Part shown: positions 17,072-24,768 of the stretch, one piece after another | How the letters are laid out: the number at the start of each line of letters is the position of its first letter | Position numbering within the stretch: the stretch's first letter is position 1 | NCBI GenBank assembly: GCA_964565705.1 | Contig: CAZMGD010000005.1 | Location: 1-64,000, forward strand | DNA from: CAZMGD01 sp964565705 | GTDB taxonomy: Bacteria > Actinomycetota > Acidimicrobiia > Acidimicrobiales > Ilumatobacteraceae | DNA: 64,000 nucleotides | Reading direction: 5' to 3' | Made by a program: the position numbers and the translations under genes | Notes under the pieces: generated by a model | What the model saw: only the letters and a program-made list of their open reading frames with translations | Told to the model about the DNA's origin: nothing | Database searches by the model: none

Positions 17072-19624
17072 TCACGTCGTCGAGATCGCCTCCACGACGT
17101 TGACCTTGGTGGCCCGGCGAGCCGGGATGATCGCGGCGAGCACGCCGAGCAGCGCGGCGAGCACGGTCACCACGATCACGGTTCCGACCGGGAGGTCGAA
17201 CTTCTTGAACCCCTGGCTGCGCAGGGCCCAGACGAGCGCGTAGCCGAGTGCCATGCCCACGATCACGCCTTGCAGCGCGCCGAGCAGCGACGTGATCACC
17301 GCCTCCCAGCGGACCATCGAGCGCACCTGGCGCTTGCTCATGCCGACCGCCCGGCTGAGCGCCAGCTCGCGCCGCCGCTCGAACACGCTGAGCAGCATCG
17401 TGAGCAGGATGCCGAAGGCGGCGATGAACACCGAGAGCGCGAGCAGCCCGTACACGAGGTTGATGAACGAGTCGATGCTCGCCGCCTGCTCGTCGATGTA
17501 CTCATCGCGGGTCTGGACCTTGCCGAAACCGTAGCCGTCGACGGCCTGCTGCAGCTCGGCCTTGACGTCGGTCAGGCTCGCGTCCGACGCCTTGGACACG
17601 AAGATGAACGGATCGAGGGCCGGTAGCCCGGCGTTGGCGAACAGGGCACGGTCGACGACCTGAGGCCCGGCGAGGTCGTCCTCGGTGTAGATGCCCTGCA
17701 CGGTCAGCGGATGGGTGGAGCCGTCGAAGAGGGTCACCTCGACGGTCTCGCCCACCGCGACACCGAGATCGTCTGCACGGTCCTCGCTGAGCGCGATGCC
17801 GTCGGGGGTCAGATCCTCGAGCGCGCCGGACGTGAAGTGGAGGTCGAACACCTTGTCCATCACAGTCGGGTCGACGAGCGTCACGCTGGAACCGTCGCCG
17901 TCGATCAGCACCAGGTTGAAGCCGACCCCTGCGGCCGCCTCCACCCCGGGCAGCTCGTTCAGCTGATCGGCGAACGAGGTGGCGAACCCGCCGGCGCCGG
18001 TCTGATCGCCGGCGTTGACCACGAGGTCGCCCTTCACCTGCTTGCCGAAGATGTCGCGGATCGACGCCTTCGCCGACGCCGCGACCACCGCCACCCCGGT
18101 CACCAGCGCCACGCCGATGAGGAGCGCGGCTGCGGTGCTCGAGGTGCGCTTCGGGTTGCGAGCCGAGTTCTCGCGGGCCATGTGGCCGGTGACGCCCTTC
18201 ACCGCGGCGATCGGCTTGCCGAGGATCAGCGCGAACCGGCGGGCGATCAGTGGTCCCAGCACGAACAGGGCGATGAAGATCAGCGGGATGCCGAGCGCCA
18301 GCGCGATCGGCTCCGCCGCCAGGCCGATGATCGTGAGCGCCACCGCGAGCACGACGAGGCCGAGCCCGACGAGCAGCCGCTTGTGAGAGAACGCTGTGCT
18401 CTCGATCGCGCTGTCGCGCATCGCGGCCACCGGCGGGATTCGCCCGGCCTTGCGCGCCGGCACCAGGGCGGAGAGCACGGTCACGAGCAACCCGACCACG
18501 AGCGTGAGCACGATCGTGCGAGGTAGCAGGGCGATCCCGGTCGACGGGATGTCGATGCCGATCGCCTTCAGCAACCCCTGCAGCCCGGTGGCGAGTGCGA
18601 TGCCGCCGACGAGCCCGATCAGCGAACCGACGAGGCCCACGAACAGCGCCTCGACGAGCATCGAGTTCGTCACCTGCCGCCGGCTGGCACCGATCGCTCG
18701 CATCAATGCGCTCTCGCGCGAACGCTGGGCCTGCGTGATCGAGAACACGTTGTAGATCACGAAGCACGCCACGAACAGCGAGATCAAGGCGAAGATCGTG
18801 AGGAAGATCGTGAAGAACTGCAGCGCCTGGCGGATGTCCTTCTGGGTTTCCTCGGTGATCTGCTTCCCGGTCAGCACCTCGGTGTCCGAGCCGAGCACGG
18901 TCTGCAGGTGGGCGGCGAGGTCGTCGTCGCTGATCGAGCCGTCGCTGCGCACCGAGATCGAGCTCAACTGGTCCTGGGCGCGGCCGTCGGAGCTCAACGG
19001 CAGCAGAAATCGCTGCGCGGTCGCCAGATCGAACAGCGCGAACGTCGCGCCACCGGGGGAGTCGACGTCGCCGAACTTGACCGATCCGACGATCGTGAAC
19101 TGCTCGCTGCCGTTGACGCCGGTGATGGTCGCCGTGTCGCCGATCGCGAAGTCACCTTGATCGAACGTGCCCTGATCGAGCACGACCTCTCCGTCGGCCG
19201 ACGGTGCGCGGCTGCCCCCGGTCAGGTTCCACGGCGACAGTTCACCCTCGTAGAAGTTGCTGCCGGCCTGCGGCGGGCCGTTGCCGCCGATCTTGTCGCC
19301 GTCGTTGCCGATGACGATCGCCGTGCCGCTGACGTCGGGTTCGGCCTGCGCCACGCCGGGCTGCGCCTGGACGGTCTCGAGCATCGACCCGGGGATGTTG
19401 CCGCGGACCTCGAAGCCGAAGTCGCCTTCGATCTCGTGCGAGGAGCGCACGACGGCGTTGGTGTTCTTGTAGACGTCGGCGAACAGGTTGTCGAACGTTC
19501 GTTGGATCGTGTCGGTGAACACGAAGCTTCCGGCGAGGAAGGCCGTGCCGAGGATCACGGCCAAGGCGGTGAGCAGGAGGCGGCCCTTGCGGGCGAACAC
19601 GCCCTTGAGCGCGATGCGGAACAC
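17072..19624 (-). CDS. ABC transporter permease with two FtsX domains (MacB-like)
   Basis: An 850-residue permease: an N-terminal membrane helix (GRLLLTALAVILGTAFLAGS), a large extracytoplasmic domain (about 45-260), a first FtsX domain with three helices (about 265-410), a central pair of helices (VGLGLVVLAVALTIIGLAAE and following), a second extracytoplasmic domain (about 500-710), and a second FtsX domain to the end (VFERRRELALSRAVGMSKRQ is the family coupling-region motif). This duplicated layout belongs to the MacB/LolC-like mechanotransmission superfamily, which exports lipids, peptides or antibiotics rather than importing solutes. The partner ATPase is the next gene upstream, 6 bp away. 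The substrate is unknown. Confidence 0.9.
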   Translation of the reverse strand: MFRIALKGVFARKGRLLLTALAVILGTAFLAGSFVFTDTIQRTFDNLFADVYKNTNAVVRSSHEIEGDFGFEVRGNIPGSMLETVQAQPGVAQAEPDVSGTAIVIGNDGDKIGGNGPPQAGSNFYEGELSPWNLTGGSRAPSADGEVVLDQGTFDQGDFAIGDTATITGVNGSEQFTIVGSVKFGDVDSPGGATFALFDLATAQRFLLPLSSDGRAQDQLSSISVRSDGSISDDDLAAHLQTVLGSDTEVLTGKQITEETQKDIRQALQFFTIFLTIFALISLFVACFVIYNVFSITQAQRSRESALMRAIGASRRQVTNSMLVEALFVGLVGSLIGLVGGIALATGLQGLLKAIGIDIPSTGIALLPRTIVLTLVVGLLVTVLSALVPARKAGRIPPVAAMRDSAIESTAFSHKRLLVGLGLVVLAVALTIIGLAAEPIALALGIPLIFIALFVLGPLIARRFALILGKPIAAVKGVTGHMARENSARNPKRTSSTAAALLIGVALVTGVAVVAASAKASIRDIFGKQVKGDLVVNAGDQTGAGGFATSFADQLNELPGVEAAAGVGFNLVLIDGDGSSVTLVDPTVMDKVFDLHFTSGALEDLTPDGIALSEDRADDLGVAVGETVEVTLFDGSTHPLTVQGIYTEDDLAGPQVVDRALFANAGLPALDPFIFVSKASDASLTDVKAELQQAVDGYGFGKVQTRDEYIDEQAASIDSFINLVYGLLALSVFIAAFGILLTMLLSVFERRRELALSRAVGMSKRQVRSMVRWEAVITSLLGALQGVIVGMALGYALVWALRSQGFKKFDLPVGTVIVVTVLAALLGVLAAIIPARRATKVNVVEAISTT

Positions 19625-19630
19625 GGGCGT

Positions 19631-20377
19631 CTACTCCCCGAAGTGCTTCAGCCGGTCGAGCACGCGCTCGGCCGTCGGCTGCGCCATCTCGTCGACGATG
19701 CGGCCGTCGGCCAGGAACACGACCCGGTCGGCGTAGCTCGCGGCGACCGGGTCATGGGTGACCATCACGATCGTCTGGCCGAGCTCCTTCACGGCGCTGC
19801 GCATGAACGCCAGGATCTCGGCGCCCGTGCGACTGTCGAGGTTGCCGGTCGGCTCGTCGGCGAAGATGATCTCCGGCCGGCTGGCCAACGCTCGCGCGAC
19901 CGCGACGCGCTGCTGCTGGCCCCCGGACAGCTCGCTCGGCCGGTGCTTCAGCCGATCCTTGAGCCCGACGGTCTGGACCACTTGGTCGATCCACGCCTTG
20001 TCGCCGTCCTTGCCGCCGAGTGCGAGCGGCAGCGTGATGTTCTCGTAGGCCGTCAACGTGGGGATGAGGTTGAACGCCTGGAAGATGAAGCCCACCTTGT
20101 CGCGGCGCAACCTGGTCAGGTCGTTGTCGTTCAGCTCCGACAGGTCGGTGTCGCCGATGAACACTCGGCCGGAGGTCAGTGTGTCGAGACCGGCGAGGGA
20201 GTGCATGAGCGTCGACTTGCCCGAGCCCGACGGGCCCATGATCGCGGTGAACGCACCGCGCTCGAACGACACGCTGACGCCGGCGAGCGCGAACACCTCG
20301 CTGTCGCCGGCCCCGTACTTCTTGACCGCGTCGATGGCCCCAGCGGCCGCGGTGGCAGTGCCCATCGTGGTTGTCAT
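19631..20377 (-). CDS. ABC transporter ATPase (MacB/LolD type)
   Basis: A 248-residue ATPase that energises the FtsX-type permease downstream. Walker A is GPSGSGKST, the signature is LSGGQQQR, Walker B is IIFADEPTG with the D-loop NLDSRTG, and the switch histidine lies in MVTHDP. The segment FIFQAFNLIPTLTAYENI is typical of the LolD/MacB subfamily. Three in-frame ATGs exist near the start (20389, 20377, 20365); 20377 is used here, although GGGAGG lies so close to it that 20365 may be the real one. The 6-bp spacing to the permease indicates an operon. Confidence 0.92.
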   Translation of the reverse strand: MTTTMGTATAAAGAIDAVKKYGAGDSEVFALAGVSVSFERGAFTAIMGPSGSGKSTLMHSLAGLDTLTSGRVFIGDTDLSELNDNDLTRLRRDKVGFIFQAFNLIPTLTAYENITLPLALGGKDGDKAWIDQVVQTVGLKDRLKHRPSELSGGQQQRVAVARALASRPEIIFADEPTGNLDSRTGAEILAFMRSAVKELGQTIVMVTHDPVAASYADRVVFLADGRIVDEMAQPTAERVLDRLKHFGE

Positions 20378-20413
20378 GCCTCCCAGCATGGCCGACGGAG
20401 AGCCCGGACGCGA

Positions 20414-20439
20414 CAGCGCCCCGCCGGAGCGGGGCGCTG
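20414..20439 (-). terminator. Stem-loop after the peroxiredoxin gene
   Basis: CAGCGCCCCGC (20414-20424) and GCGGGGCGCTG (20429-20439) form a perfect 11-bp stem with a CGGA loop, between the peroxiredoxin stop and the ABC ATPase start on the minus strand. It probably separates the two transcripts. No U-tract follows. Confidence 0.6.
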
Positions 20440-20506
20440 GCTCCGAAAGCACCTCGGGCGGAAGGCGCTCTCTGGACGTTGGGGTGAGTGCCCTATCCGC
20501 CGTATC

Positions 20507-21142
20507 TCACTTGTTGGGCTGCGGGAGCACCCGCAAATACGGCTTGACTGTAGTCCAGCCGTTCGGGAAGAGCGCCTTCGCGTCCTCGTCGCTCACCGTG
20601 CCACCGATGATGACATCGTCGCCGTCTTTCCAGTTGGCGGGCGTGGCAACCTTGTAGTTCGCGGTCAGCTGCAGCGAGTCGATGACCCGGAGCAACTCAT
20701 CGAAGTTGCGGCCGGTGCTGGCCGGGTAGGTGAGCGTGAGCTTCACCTTCTTGTCCGGGCCGATGATGAACACCGACCGCACCGTGAGCGTGTCGCTGGC
20801 GTTCGGGTGGATCATGTCGTAGAGGTCGGAGACCTTGCGGTCCGGGTCGCCGATCAGGGGGAAGTTGAGCGCGGCGCCCTGCGTCTCCTCGATGTCCTTC
20901 GCCCAGCCCTCGTGGCTGTCGATCGGGTCGACGGAGAGGCCGATCACCTTGACGTTGCGCTGGTCGAACTCGGGCTTCAACTTGGCGACCGTACCGAGTT
21001 CTGTCGTGCAGACGGGCGTGAAGTCCTTGGGGTGGCTGAACAGCACCCCCCAGCTGTCGCCGAGCCAGTCGTGGAAGCTGATGTGCCCCTCGGTGGTGTC
21101 GGCTTCGAAGTCGGGTGCGGTGTCGCCGAGACGGACAGCCAT
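20507..21142 (-). CDS. 1-Cys peroxiredoxin (Prx6 family)
   Basis: A 211-residue thiol peroxidase. The peroxidatic cysteine is Cys45 in FTPVCTTELG, within the HPKDFTPVCTTE motif of the Prx6 subfamily; the C-terminal arm (TANYKVATPANWKDGDDVII and the ending LFPNGWTTVKPYLR) is also Prx6-typical. There is no resolving cysteine in the usual C-terminal position, so it is predicted to be a 1-Cys enzyme reducing peroxides with an external thiol. It is monocistronic, with a terminator hairpin behind it. ATG 21142 lies behind a recognisable AGGAG. Confidence 0.93.
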   Translation of the reverse strand: MAVRLGDTAPDFEADTTEGHISFHDWLGDSWGVLFSHPKDFTPVCTTELGTVAKLKPEFDQRNVKVIGLSVDPIDSHEGWAKDIEETQGAALNFPLIGDPDRKVSDLYDMIHPNASDTLTVRSVFIIGPDKKVKLTLTYPASTGRNFDELLRVIDSLQLTANYKVATPANWKDGDDVIIGGTVSDEDAKALFPNGWTTVKPYLRVLPQPNK

Positions 21143-21258
21143 GGTGGTGCGCTCCTTTGCGTGTGCTGAGGGCGTCAGTCAACCATCTGGATTCCCAAAA
21201 GCCGACCGATCCGGTCACTTATCGGTGATCGCCGTCGGGGCAGGAGCGGGCGGCGAGA

Positions 21259-21633
21259 ATGGCCGACGTGAGTATCAAGGTGGCGCTGCCCGAACTGGGC
21301 CCGTACGTCGACGTGTACGACTGGGGATACCTGATCACGCTCGGCAGCGAGCGGCCGCAGATCGAGGCGCAGCCGGTGCGGTGGCGAGGGGACGGGTTGC
21401 ACCTCGCCGGCATCGGCCAGACCTCGCTGGCCAACCTGACGCGCCAGCCGCACGTGACGTTGGCGTTCCCGCCGGGGGCGGCGCCGGCGCCGAGCGTTCT
21501 CGTGCCGCCAGGCGGGTACACGCTGATCGTCGACGGCACCGCCGACGTCTCCGAACGGGCGAAGCGGACCGCGATCGTCGTGCGTCCGACGAGCGCGGTG
21601 TTCCATCGGCCGGCCCCGCCGCCGGACGACTGA
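21259..21633 (+). CDS. Small PPOX-like (pyridoxamine 5'-phosphate oxidase family) protein
   Basis: A 124-residue protein resembling the flavin/F420-binding split-barrel proteins of the PPOX superfamily: YVDVYDWGYLITLGSERPQI, then WRGDGLHLAGIGQTSLANL and VTLAFPPG, a strand order typical of this fold. The likely cofactor (FMN, F420 or haem) is not clear from this length. The C-terminus is proline-rich (RPAPPPDD). It is convergent with the methyltransferase gene with a 9-bp gap. Moderate confidence in the family; no function is proposed. Confidence 0.6.
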   Translation: MADVSIKVALPELGPYVDVYDWGYLITLGSERPQIEAQPVRWRGDGLHLAGIGQTSLANLTRQPHVTLAFPPGAAPAPSVLVPPGGYTLIVDGTADVSERAKRTAIVVRPTSAVFHRPAPPPDD

Positions 21634-21642
21634 CGATCGGCG

Positions 21643-22458
21643 TCACGCCTCCGGTCGGGTCGCGATGCACACGACGTAGGGCGCCCAGAGGTCGACGGAG
21701 CCGTCGGTGGCGCGATTGCTCTCCTCCAGCACCTGGCGCAGTGCGGCGACACCGTCGTCGCGGCGGCCGATCCGGGCTGCGGCTTCGACGAACGCGACCA
21801 TCGGCGGCGTGTCCTCGACGAAGAACCGAAGCGCGGTGTCGACATCGGGAAACGTCCATCCGAACGGTTCGATGGTGGCGGTGGCGACGAGACCGGCGCG
21901 CCGGAGGCGCTCGACGGCGATCGCCGGGTCGCCCCACGCGTCGGGTCCACCATTGGAGGGCTGGGGCGCCTGGGGCAGCAGCTTGGCCGACCGGCGACGC
22001 CAGGTGATCGCCCACCCGTCCTGCGCCCAGGCGGTGATCGCCACGGTGCCGCCGGGTCGGCAGACGCGGTGCATCTCGGACGCCGCCCGCGCCGCATCCG
22101 GGGCGAAGATCATGCCCATCACGCTGACGACGACATCGAACGACGCGTCCGCGAACGGCAGGTCTTCGGCGTCGCCGAGCTCGAGCTCGACGTCGACGCC
22201 GAGCTCGGTGATGCGGGCCCGAGCGCGCTCGATCTGGGCCGGCGTGATGTCCACGCCCGTCACCGCCGCCCCGCGCTGCGCGGCCTCGATCGCCGTGTTG
22301 CCGTCGCCGACCCCGACGTCGAGCAAGCGGATGCCCGGTCTAGCGCCGACACGGTCGACGAGCGCCGTGCTGATCGGGGCCAGCAGCCGTGCGACCGCCG
22401 GATAGTCACCGCCTGTCCACAAGCGTCGTTGCGTGTCCCGCTGCTCCTCGGTGGTCAT
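21643..22458 (-). CDS. Class I SAM-dependent methyltransferase
   Basis: A 271-residue methyltransferase. Motif I is LLDVGVGDGNTAIEAA, motif II contains the acidic residue in VTGVDITPAQ, and the motif III/IV region is DAEDLPFADASFDVVVSV, with a following HRVCRPGGTVAITAW. These are typical of UbiE/Mycolic-acid-type class I methyltransferases acting on small molecules. The substrate is unknown. It is monocistronic; a perfect 18-bp palindromic segment lies between its start and the tRNA gene (22492-22509). Confidence 0.88.
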   Translation of the reverse strand: MTTEEQRDTQRRLWTGGDYPAVARLLAPISTALVDRVGARPGIRLLDVGVGDGNTAIEAAQRGAAVTGVDITPAQIERARARITELGVDVELELGDAEDLPFADASFDVVVSVMGMIFAPDAARAASEMHRVCRPGGTVAITAWAQDGWAITWRRRSAKLLPQAPQPSNGGPDAWGDPAIAVERLRRAGLVATATIEPFGWTFPDVDTALRFFVEDTPPMVAFVEAAARIGRRDDGVAALRQVLEESNRATDGSVDLWAPYVVCIATRPEA

Positions 22459-22491
22459 CGCGTCGAACGGTACTCCCGGAGGATCCTGGGT

Positions 22492-22509
22492 GCGTCAGGC
22501 ACCTGACGC
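22492..22509. promoter_or_regulatory. Palindrome between methyltransferase gene and tRNA-Arg
   Basis: GCGTCAGG (22492-22499) and CCTGACGC (22502-22509) are perfect arms around CA, 34 bp upstream of the methyltransferase start. It may be an operator or a transcript-end hairpin; nothing else distinguishes these uses. Confidence 0.35.
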
Positions 22510-22541
22510 CGGCCGGGCCCGATCGGTAGCCTCGTGGCGCC

Positions 22542-22614
22542 GCTCCCGTAGCTCAGGGGATAGAGCGTCGGTTTCCTAAACCGTGCGTCGCAGGTTCGAA
22601 TCCTGCCGGGAGCG
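22542..22614 (+). tRNA. tRNA-Arg (anticodon CCT)
   Basis: A 73-nt cloverleaf: acceptor GCTCCCG pairs with CGGGAGC, D-arm GCTC...GAGC, anticodon loop TTCCTAA (anticodon CCT, reading AGG), T-arm GCAGG-TTCGAAT-CCTGC, discriminator G. CCA is not encoded. The first anticodon-stem pair (T27-T43) looks mismatched. Genes for tRNA-Arg are frequent integration sites, and accessory-type genes (a toxin-antitoxin pair, exporters) follow it. Confidence 0.93.
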
Positions 22615-22749
22615 CCCAGCACAACGCATCTGAACTGCGCAATTGCCCAGCTGACAAGCGGCTGCAGATGCCTGGCGCTGTCTGCCGCTGACCTCCGTTG
22701 ACCGCTTGTGCCCGGTGTTTGGGGGACGGCTGGGGACGGCGGATTGCAG

Positions 22750-23100
22750 TCATGGCCATGCGGACAGGTCGAACAGGTCGAACAGGTCGACGATGATCTC
22801 GCGGATCTGCATCAACGCGATCGATCCCACGTTGCCGTAGTCCACGCCGGTCAGCGCGTCGACGGCAACGACGGTCAACAGGTGTACCTGCGCCGCACTG
22901 TCAACGTGCGGTCCGAGCACCGGTACATCCGTCAGCCACCGTCGACCGACGTTGCTCGTGACCGGCACGACATGAAAGGTGCGGGGCTCGGCCTCGAGCA
23001 CGAGGTCCGCTGAGACGACGACGGCAGCAGGACGCCGAGATGCCGGCTCGCTGCCGCGAGGTGTTCCGAAGTCGATCTCGACGATGTCACCGGCTCGCAC
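22750..23100 (-). CDS. MazF/PemK-type mRNA interferase toxin
   Basis: A 116-residue toxin of the MazF/PemK fold: the opening VRAGDIVEIDFGTPRGSEPA, the RRPAAVVVSADLV strand, FHVVPVTSNVGRR, and SAAQVHLLTVVAVDAL are all recognisable. Family members cut mRNA at short specific sequences when the antitoxin is degraded. The GTG at 23100 overlaps the last 14 nt of the antitoxin gene, as is usual for such pairs; an ATG at 23136 would overlap by 50 nt. The C-terminus has a 9-bp tandem repeat (GGTCGAACA units, about 22766-22790) giving DLFDLFDL, probably a recent expansion. Confidence 0.85.
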   Translation of the reverse strand: MRAGDIVEIDFGTPRGSEPASRRPAAVVVSADLVLEAEPRTFHVVPVTSNVGRRWLTDVPVLGPHVDSAAQVHLLTVVAVDALTGVDYGNVGSIALMQIREIIVDLFDLFDLSAWP

Positions 23101-23350
23101 GGGCCACCGTGCTGGCACCGGCGCGGACCACGGCATCGTCGGGCGAGGTCAGCTCGCGCTGTGCGAGTTCGGCGCCGATCATCCGTTGGCGCTCGTGCCG
23201 GGCCATCCGAGCGATCACCTCGTCGTAGGTGCTGCCCTCCGCCTTGACCATGCGCTCGATGAGCAGCTTCGTCGACGCTCGAACCCGGACGGTCGTCGTG
23301 GCGCGACCGGAGGCTGCGTCGTGGTGTGCCCGATCCTGTGCCCTTGCCAT
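23087..23350 (-). CDS. Antitoxin of the MazF pair, probable ribbon-helix-helix protein
   Basis: An 87-residue protein directly upstream of and overlapping the toxin gene. The segment TTTVRVRASTKLLIERMVKA reads like a ribbon-helix-helix strand plus first helix, followed by a helical, charged region (VIARMARHERQRMIGAELAQ) that could bind the toxin. ATG 23350 is preferred over a TTG at 23365. Such antitoxins neutralise the toxin and repress their own promoter; an imperfect inverted repeat (GTCTGCA at 23358-23364, TGTAGAC at 23369-23375) lies immediately upstream of the start and is a fitting operator. Confidence 0.72.
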   Translation of the reverse strand: MARAQDRAHHDAASGRATTTVRVRASTKLLIERMVKAEGSTYDEVIARMARHERQRMIGAELAQRELTSPDDAVVRAGASTVARASR

Positions 23351-23357
23351 GACACCA

Positions 23358-23375
23358 GTCTGCAAATCTGTAGAC
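23358..23375. promoter_or_regulatory. Candidate operator of the toxin-antitoxin pair
   Basis: GTCTGCA (23358-23364) and TGTAGAC (23369-23375) form an inverted repeat with one mismatch and a 4-bp spacer, ending 8 bp upstream of the antitoxin ATG. The remaining DNA from 23376 to 23650 shows no gene, RNA or repeat that I can support. Confidence 0.4.
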
Positions 23376-23650
23376 GGTGCCAGCTCGTGTGCCGGTCGGG
23401 GCCCGTCAGCCTTCTACATGTCGATGCCGGGTCTCGCCGGTGGTGATGGTGCTGGGATGTCGCGCCGAGCCGGCGGAAGAGGTCCGCCGGAACGAGCACC
23501 TCCGCCGTTGTCGGTCGGCCTGTGATCGATGGCGCACGGGCGGGTGATGATTGCCGGGCTTCTGACGCGCTTCCCGCCGGCTCGGGCCCGTGGATCCGTT
23601 CCGCTTGTTCGTACGCGCGGAAACCGCGTCGCGTGGTCGCTGCCCGCGGA

Positions 23651-24733
23651 TCAGCCGAGCACGAGCGCCCACGGACCCCATTGCGTGATGTGGGCAGAGC
23701 CCTTCCACACGAAGAACCCTGGCGTCCAGGCCAATGCCCGAGCGATGAGCAGCGGTCGACGGAGCACCGCAGCGTCGCGTTCGGACTGCGCGAGGTAGAG
23801 CGCCACGAGCGCTGGGGCGCTGAGGATCGCGAACACGCGGGTCTGGTCCTCGGTCACGAGCGTCGGCAGGATCGGGATGAGCAGAGCCGCCGTCACGATC
23901 CATCGGCGACGGCCACCGGTGGCGTGCACCAGTCCGACCGCCAGGGGCCACAGCACGCCGAAGAGGCTGACGAGCAGCAGCGGCCAACCTTGCCGAGTGA
24001 GGTCCCAGAAGTAGCCGAGGCCGTAGTGGTCGAGCCAATAGGCGCGACCGTGATCGATCCCCTGTGACCGCAACCAGACGATCAGCACCGTGCCACCGGC
24101 GACGAGACCTCCCGCCGCCGCGACCAGCACCTTGACATCACCCCAGACCTTCGCCGCGGCGAGGAGCATCAGCGTGGCGACGATGAACGCACCATGCTCC
24201 AACGCGTTGCACGCCATCAGCGCGCCGATCACCGCGGCCAGGCGCGGCGACCGACACATCACCAGCAGCAGCGACAGCACCAGGGTGAACGTGTCGTAGC
24301 TGCCGCTCCAGGCGAGCACCACGGTCGTCGCCGGCAGGGTGGCGAGCACGAGGAGCACGCCGAGCGTGGTCTGCGGTCCGAGCCGGCGGTGGACGGCGAC
24401 GGCGAACGAACCGAGGCCGACCACCAGCACGACCGCATGCATCGCCAGGTAGGCGTTGGTCGTCGAAATGCCGGCCAGGTGAGCCAGGGCCGGACCGAGA
24501 GCCGCCCACAACACGAACTGGAACAGCGGCGGGACGCCACTCGGGAGATCCGGCCAGTTGGGGGCGACCTCGGTCGCGAGATACCCGACGAACGGGTACT
24601 CGCCCAGCCCGTTGCGACACACGGCCACGAGCGCGGCCACGATCCCCGCGACCGCGAGGGACACGTTCGCGTGCGCACCGGTCAGCCTGCCCGCGACCAC
24701 GCAGTCGTCGTCGTGGGCCTGCCCGATCTCCAT
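23651..24733 (-). CDS. Polytopic membrane protein of unknown function
   Basis: A 360-residue integral membrane protein with about ten hydrophobic spans, for example VSLAVAGIVAALVAVCRNGL, YLAMHAVVLVVGLGSFAVAV and LLLVSLFGVLWPLAVGLVHA. The layout, with a periplasmic-looking loop GEYPFVGYLATEVAPNWPDL after the first span, recalls GT-C-type glycosyltransferases or polyprenyl-linked sugar transferases, but no acidic catalytic motif is clear and I do not assign one. The C-terminus ends at a tryptophan-rich segment. ATG 24733 is the first plausible start. It lies 35 bp downstream of the MFS gene on the same strand and may be co-transcribed with it. Confidence 0.7.
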   Translation of the reverse strand: MEIGQAHDDDCVVAGRLTGAHANVSLAVAGIVAALVAVCRNGLGEYPFVGYLATEVAPNWPDLPSGVPPLFQFVLWAALGPALAHLAGISTTNAYLAMHAVVLVVGLGSFAVAVHRRLGPQTTLGVLLVLATLPATTVVLAWSGSYDTFTLVLSLLLVMCRSPRLAAVIGALMACNALEHGAFIVATLMLLAAAKVWGDVKVLVAAAGGLVAGGTVLIVWLRSQGIDHGRAYWLDHYGLGYFWDLTRQGWPLLLVSLFGVLWPLAVGLVHATGGRRRWIVTAALLIPILPTLVTEDQTRVFAILSAPALVALYLAQSERDAAVLRRPLLIARALAWTPGFFVWKGSAHITQWGPWALVLG

Positions 24734-24768
24734 CCGTCCAAGACTGACATCCGCCGTGCGTCGGGTGG

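Noticed and set aside
22615..22749. Possible integrase remnant or attachment site next to the tRNA
   Set aside because: No integrase residues (Arg, His, Tyr) or repeat of the tRNA 3' end could be found, so only the tRNA and toxin-antitoxin genes are annotated.
22553..22759. Minus-strand 68-codon frame ending GFEPATHGLGNRRSIP
   Set aside because: This is antisense to the tRNA-Arg gene; the sequence is the well-known artefact read through tRNA T-arms.
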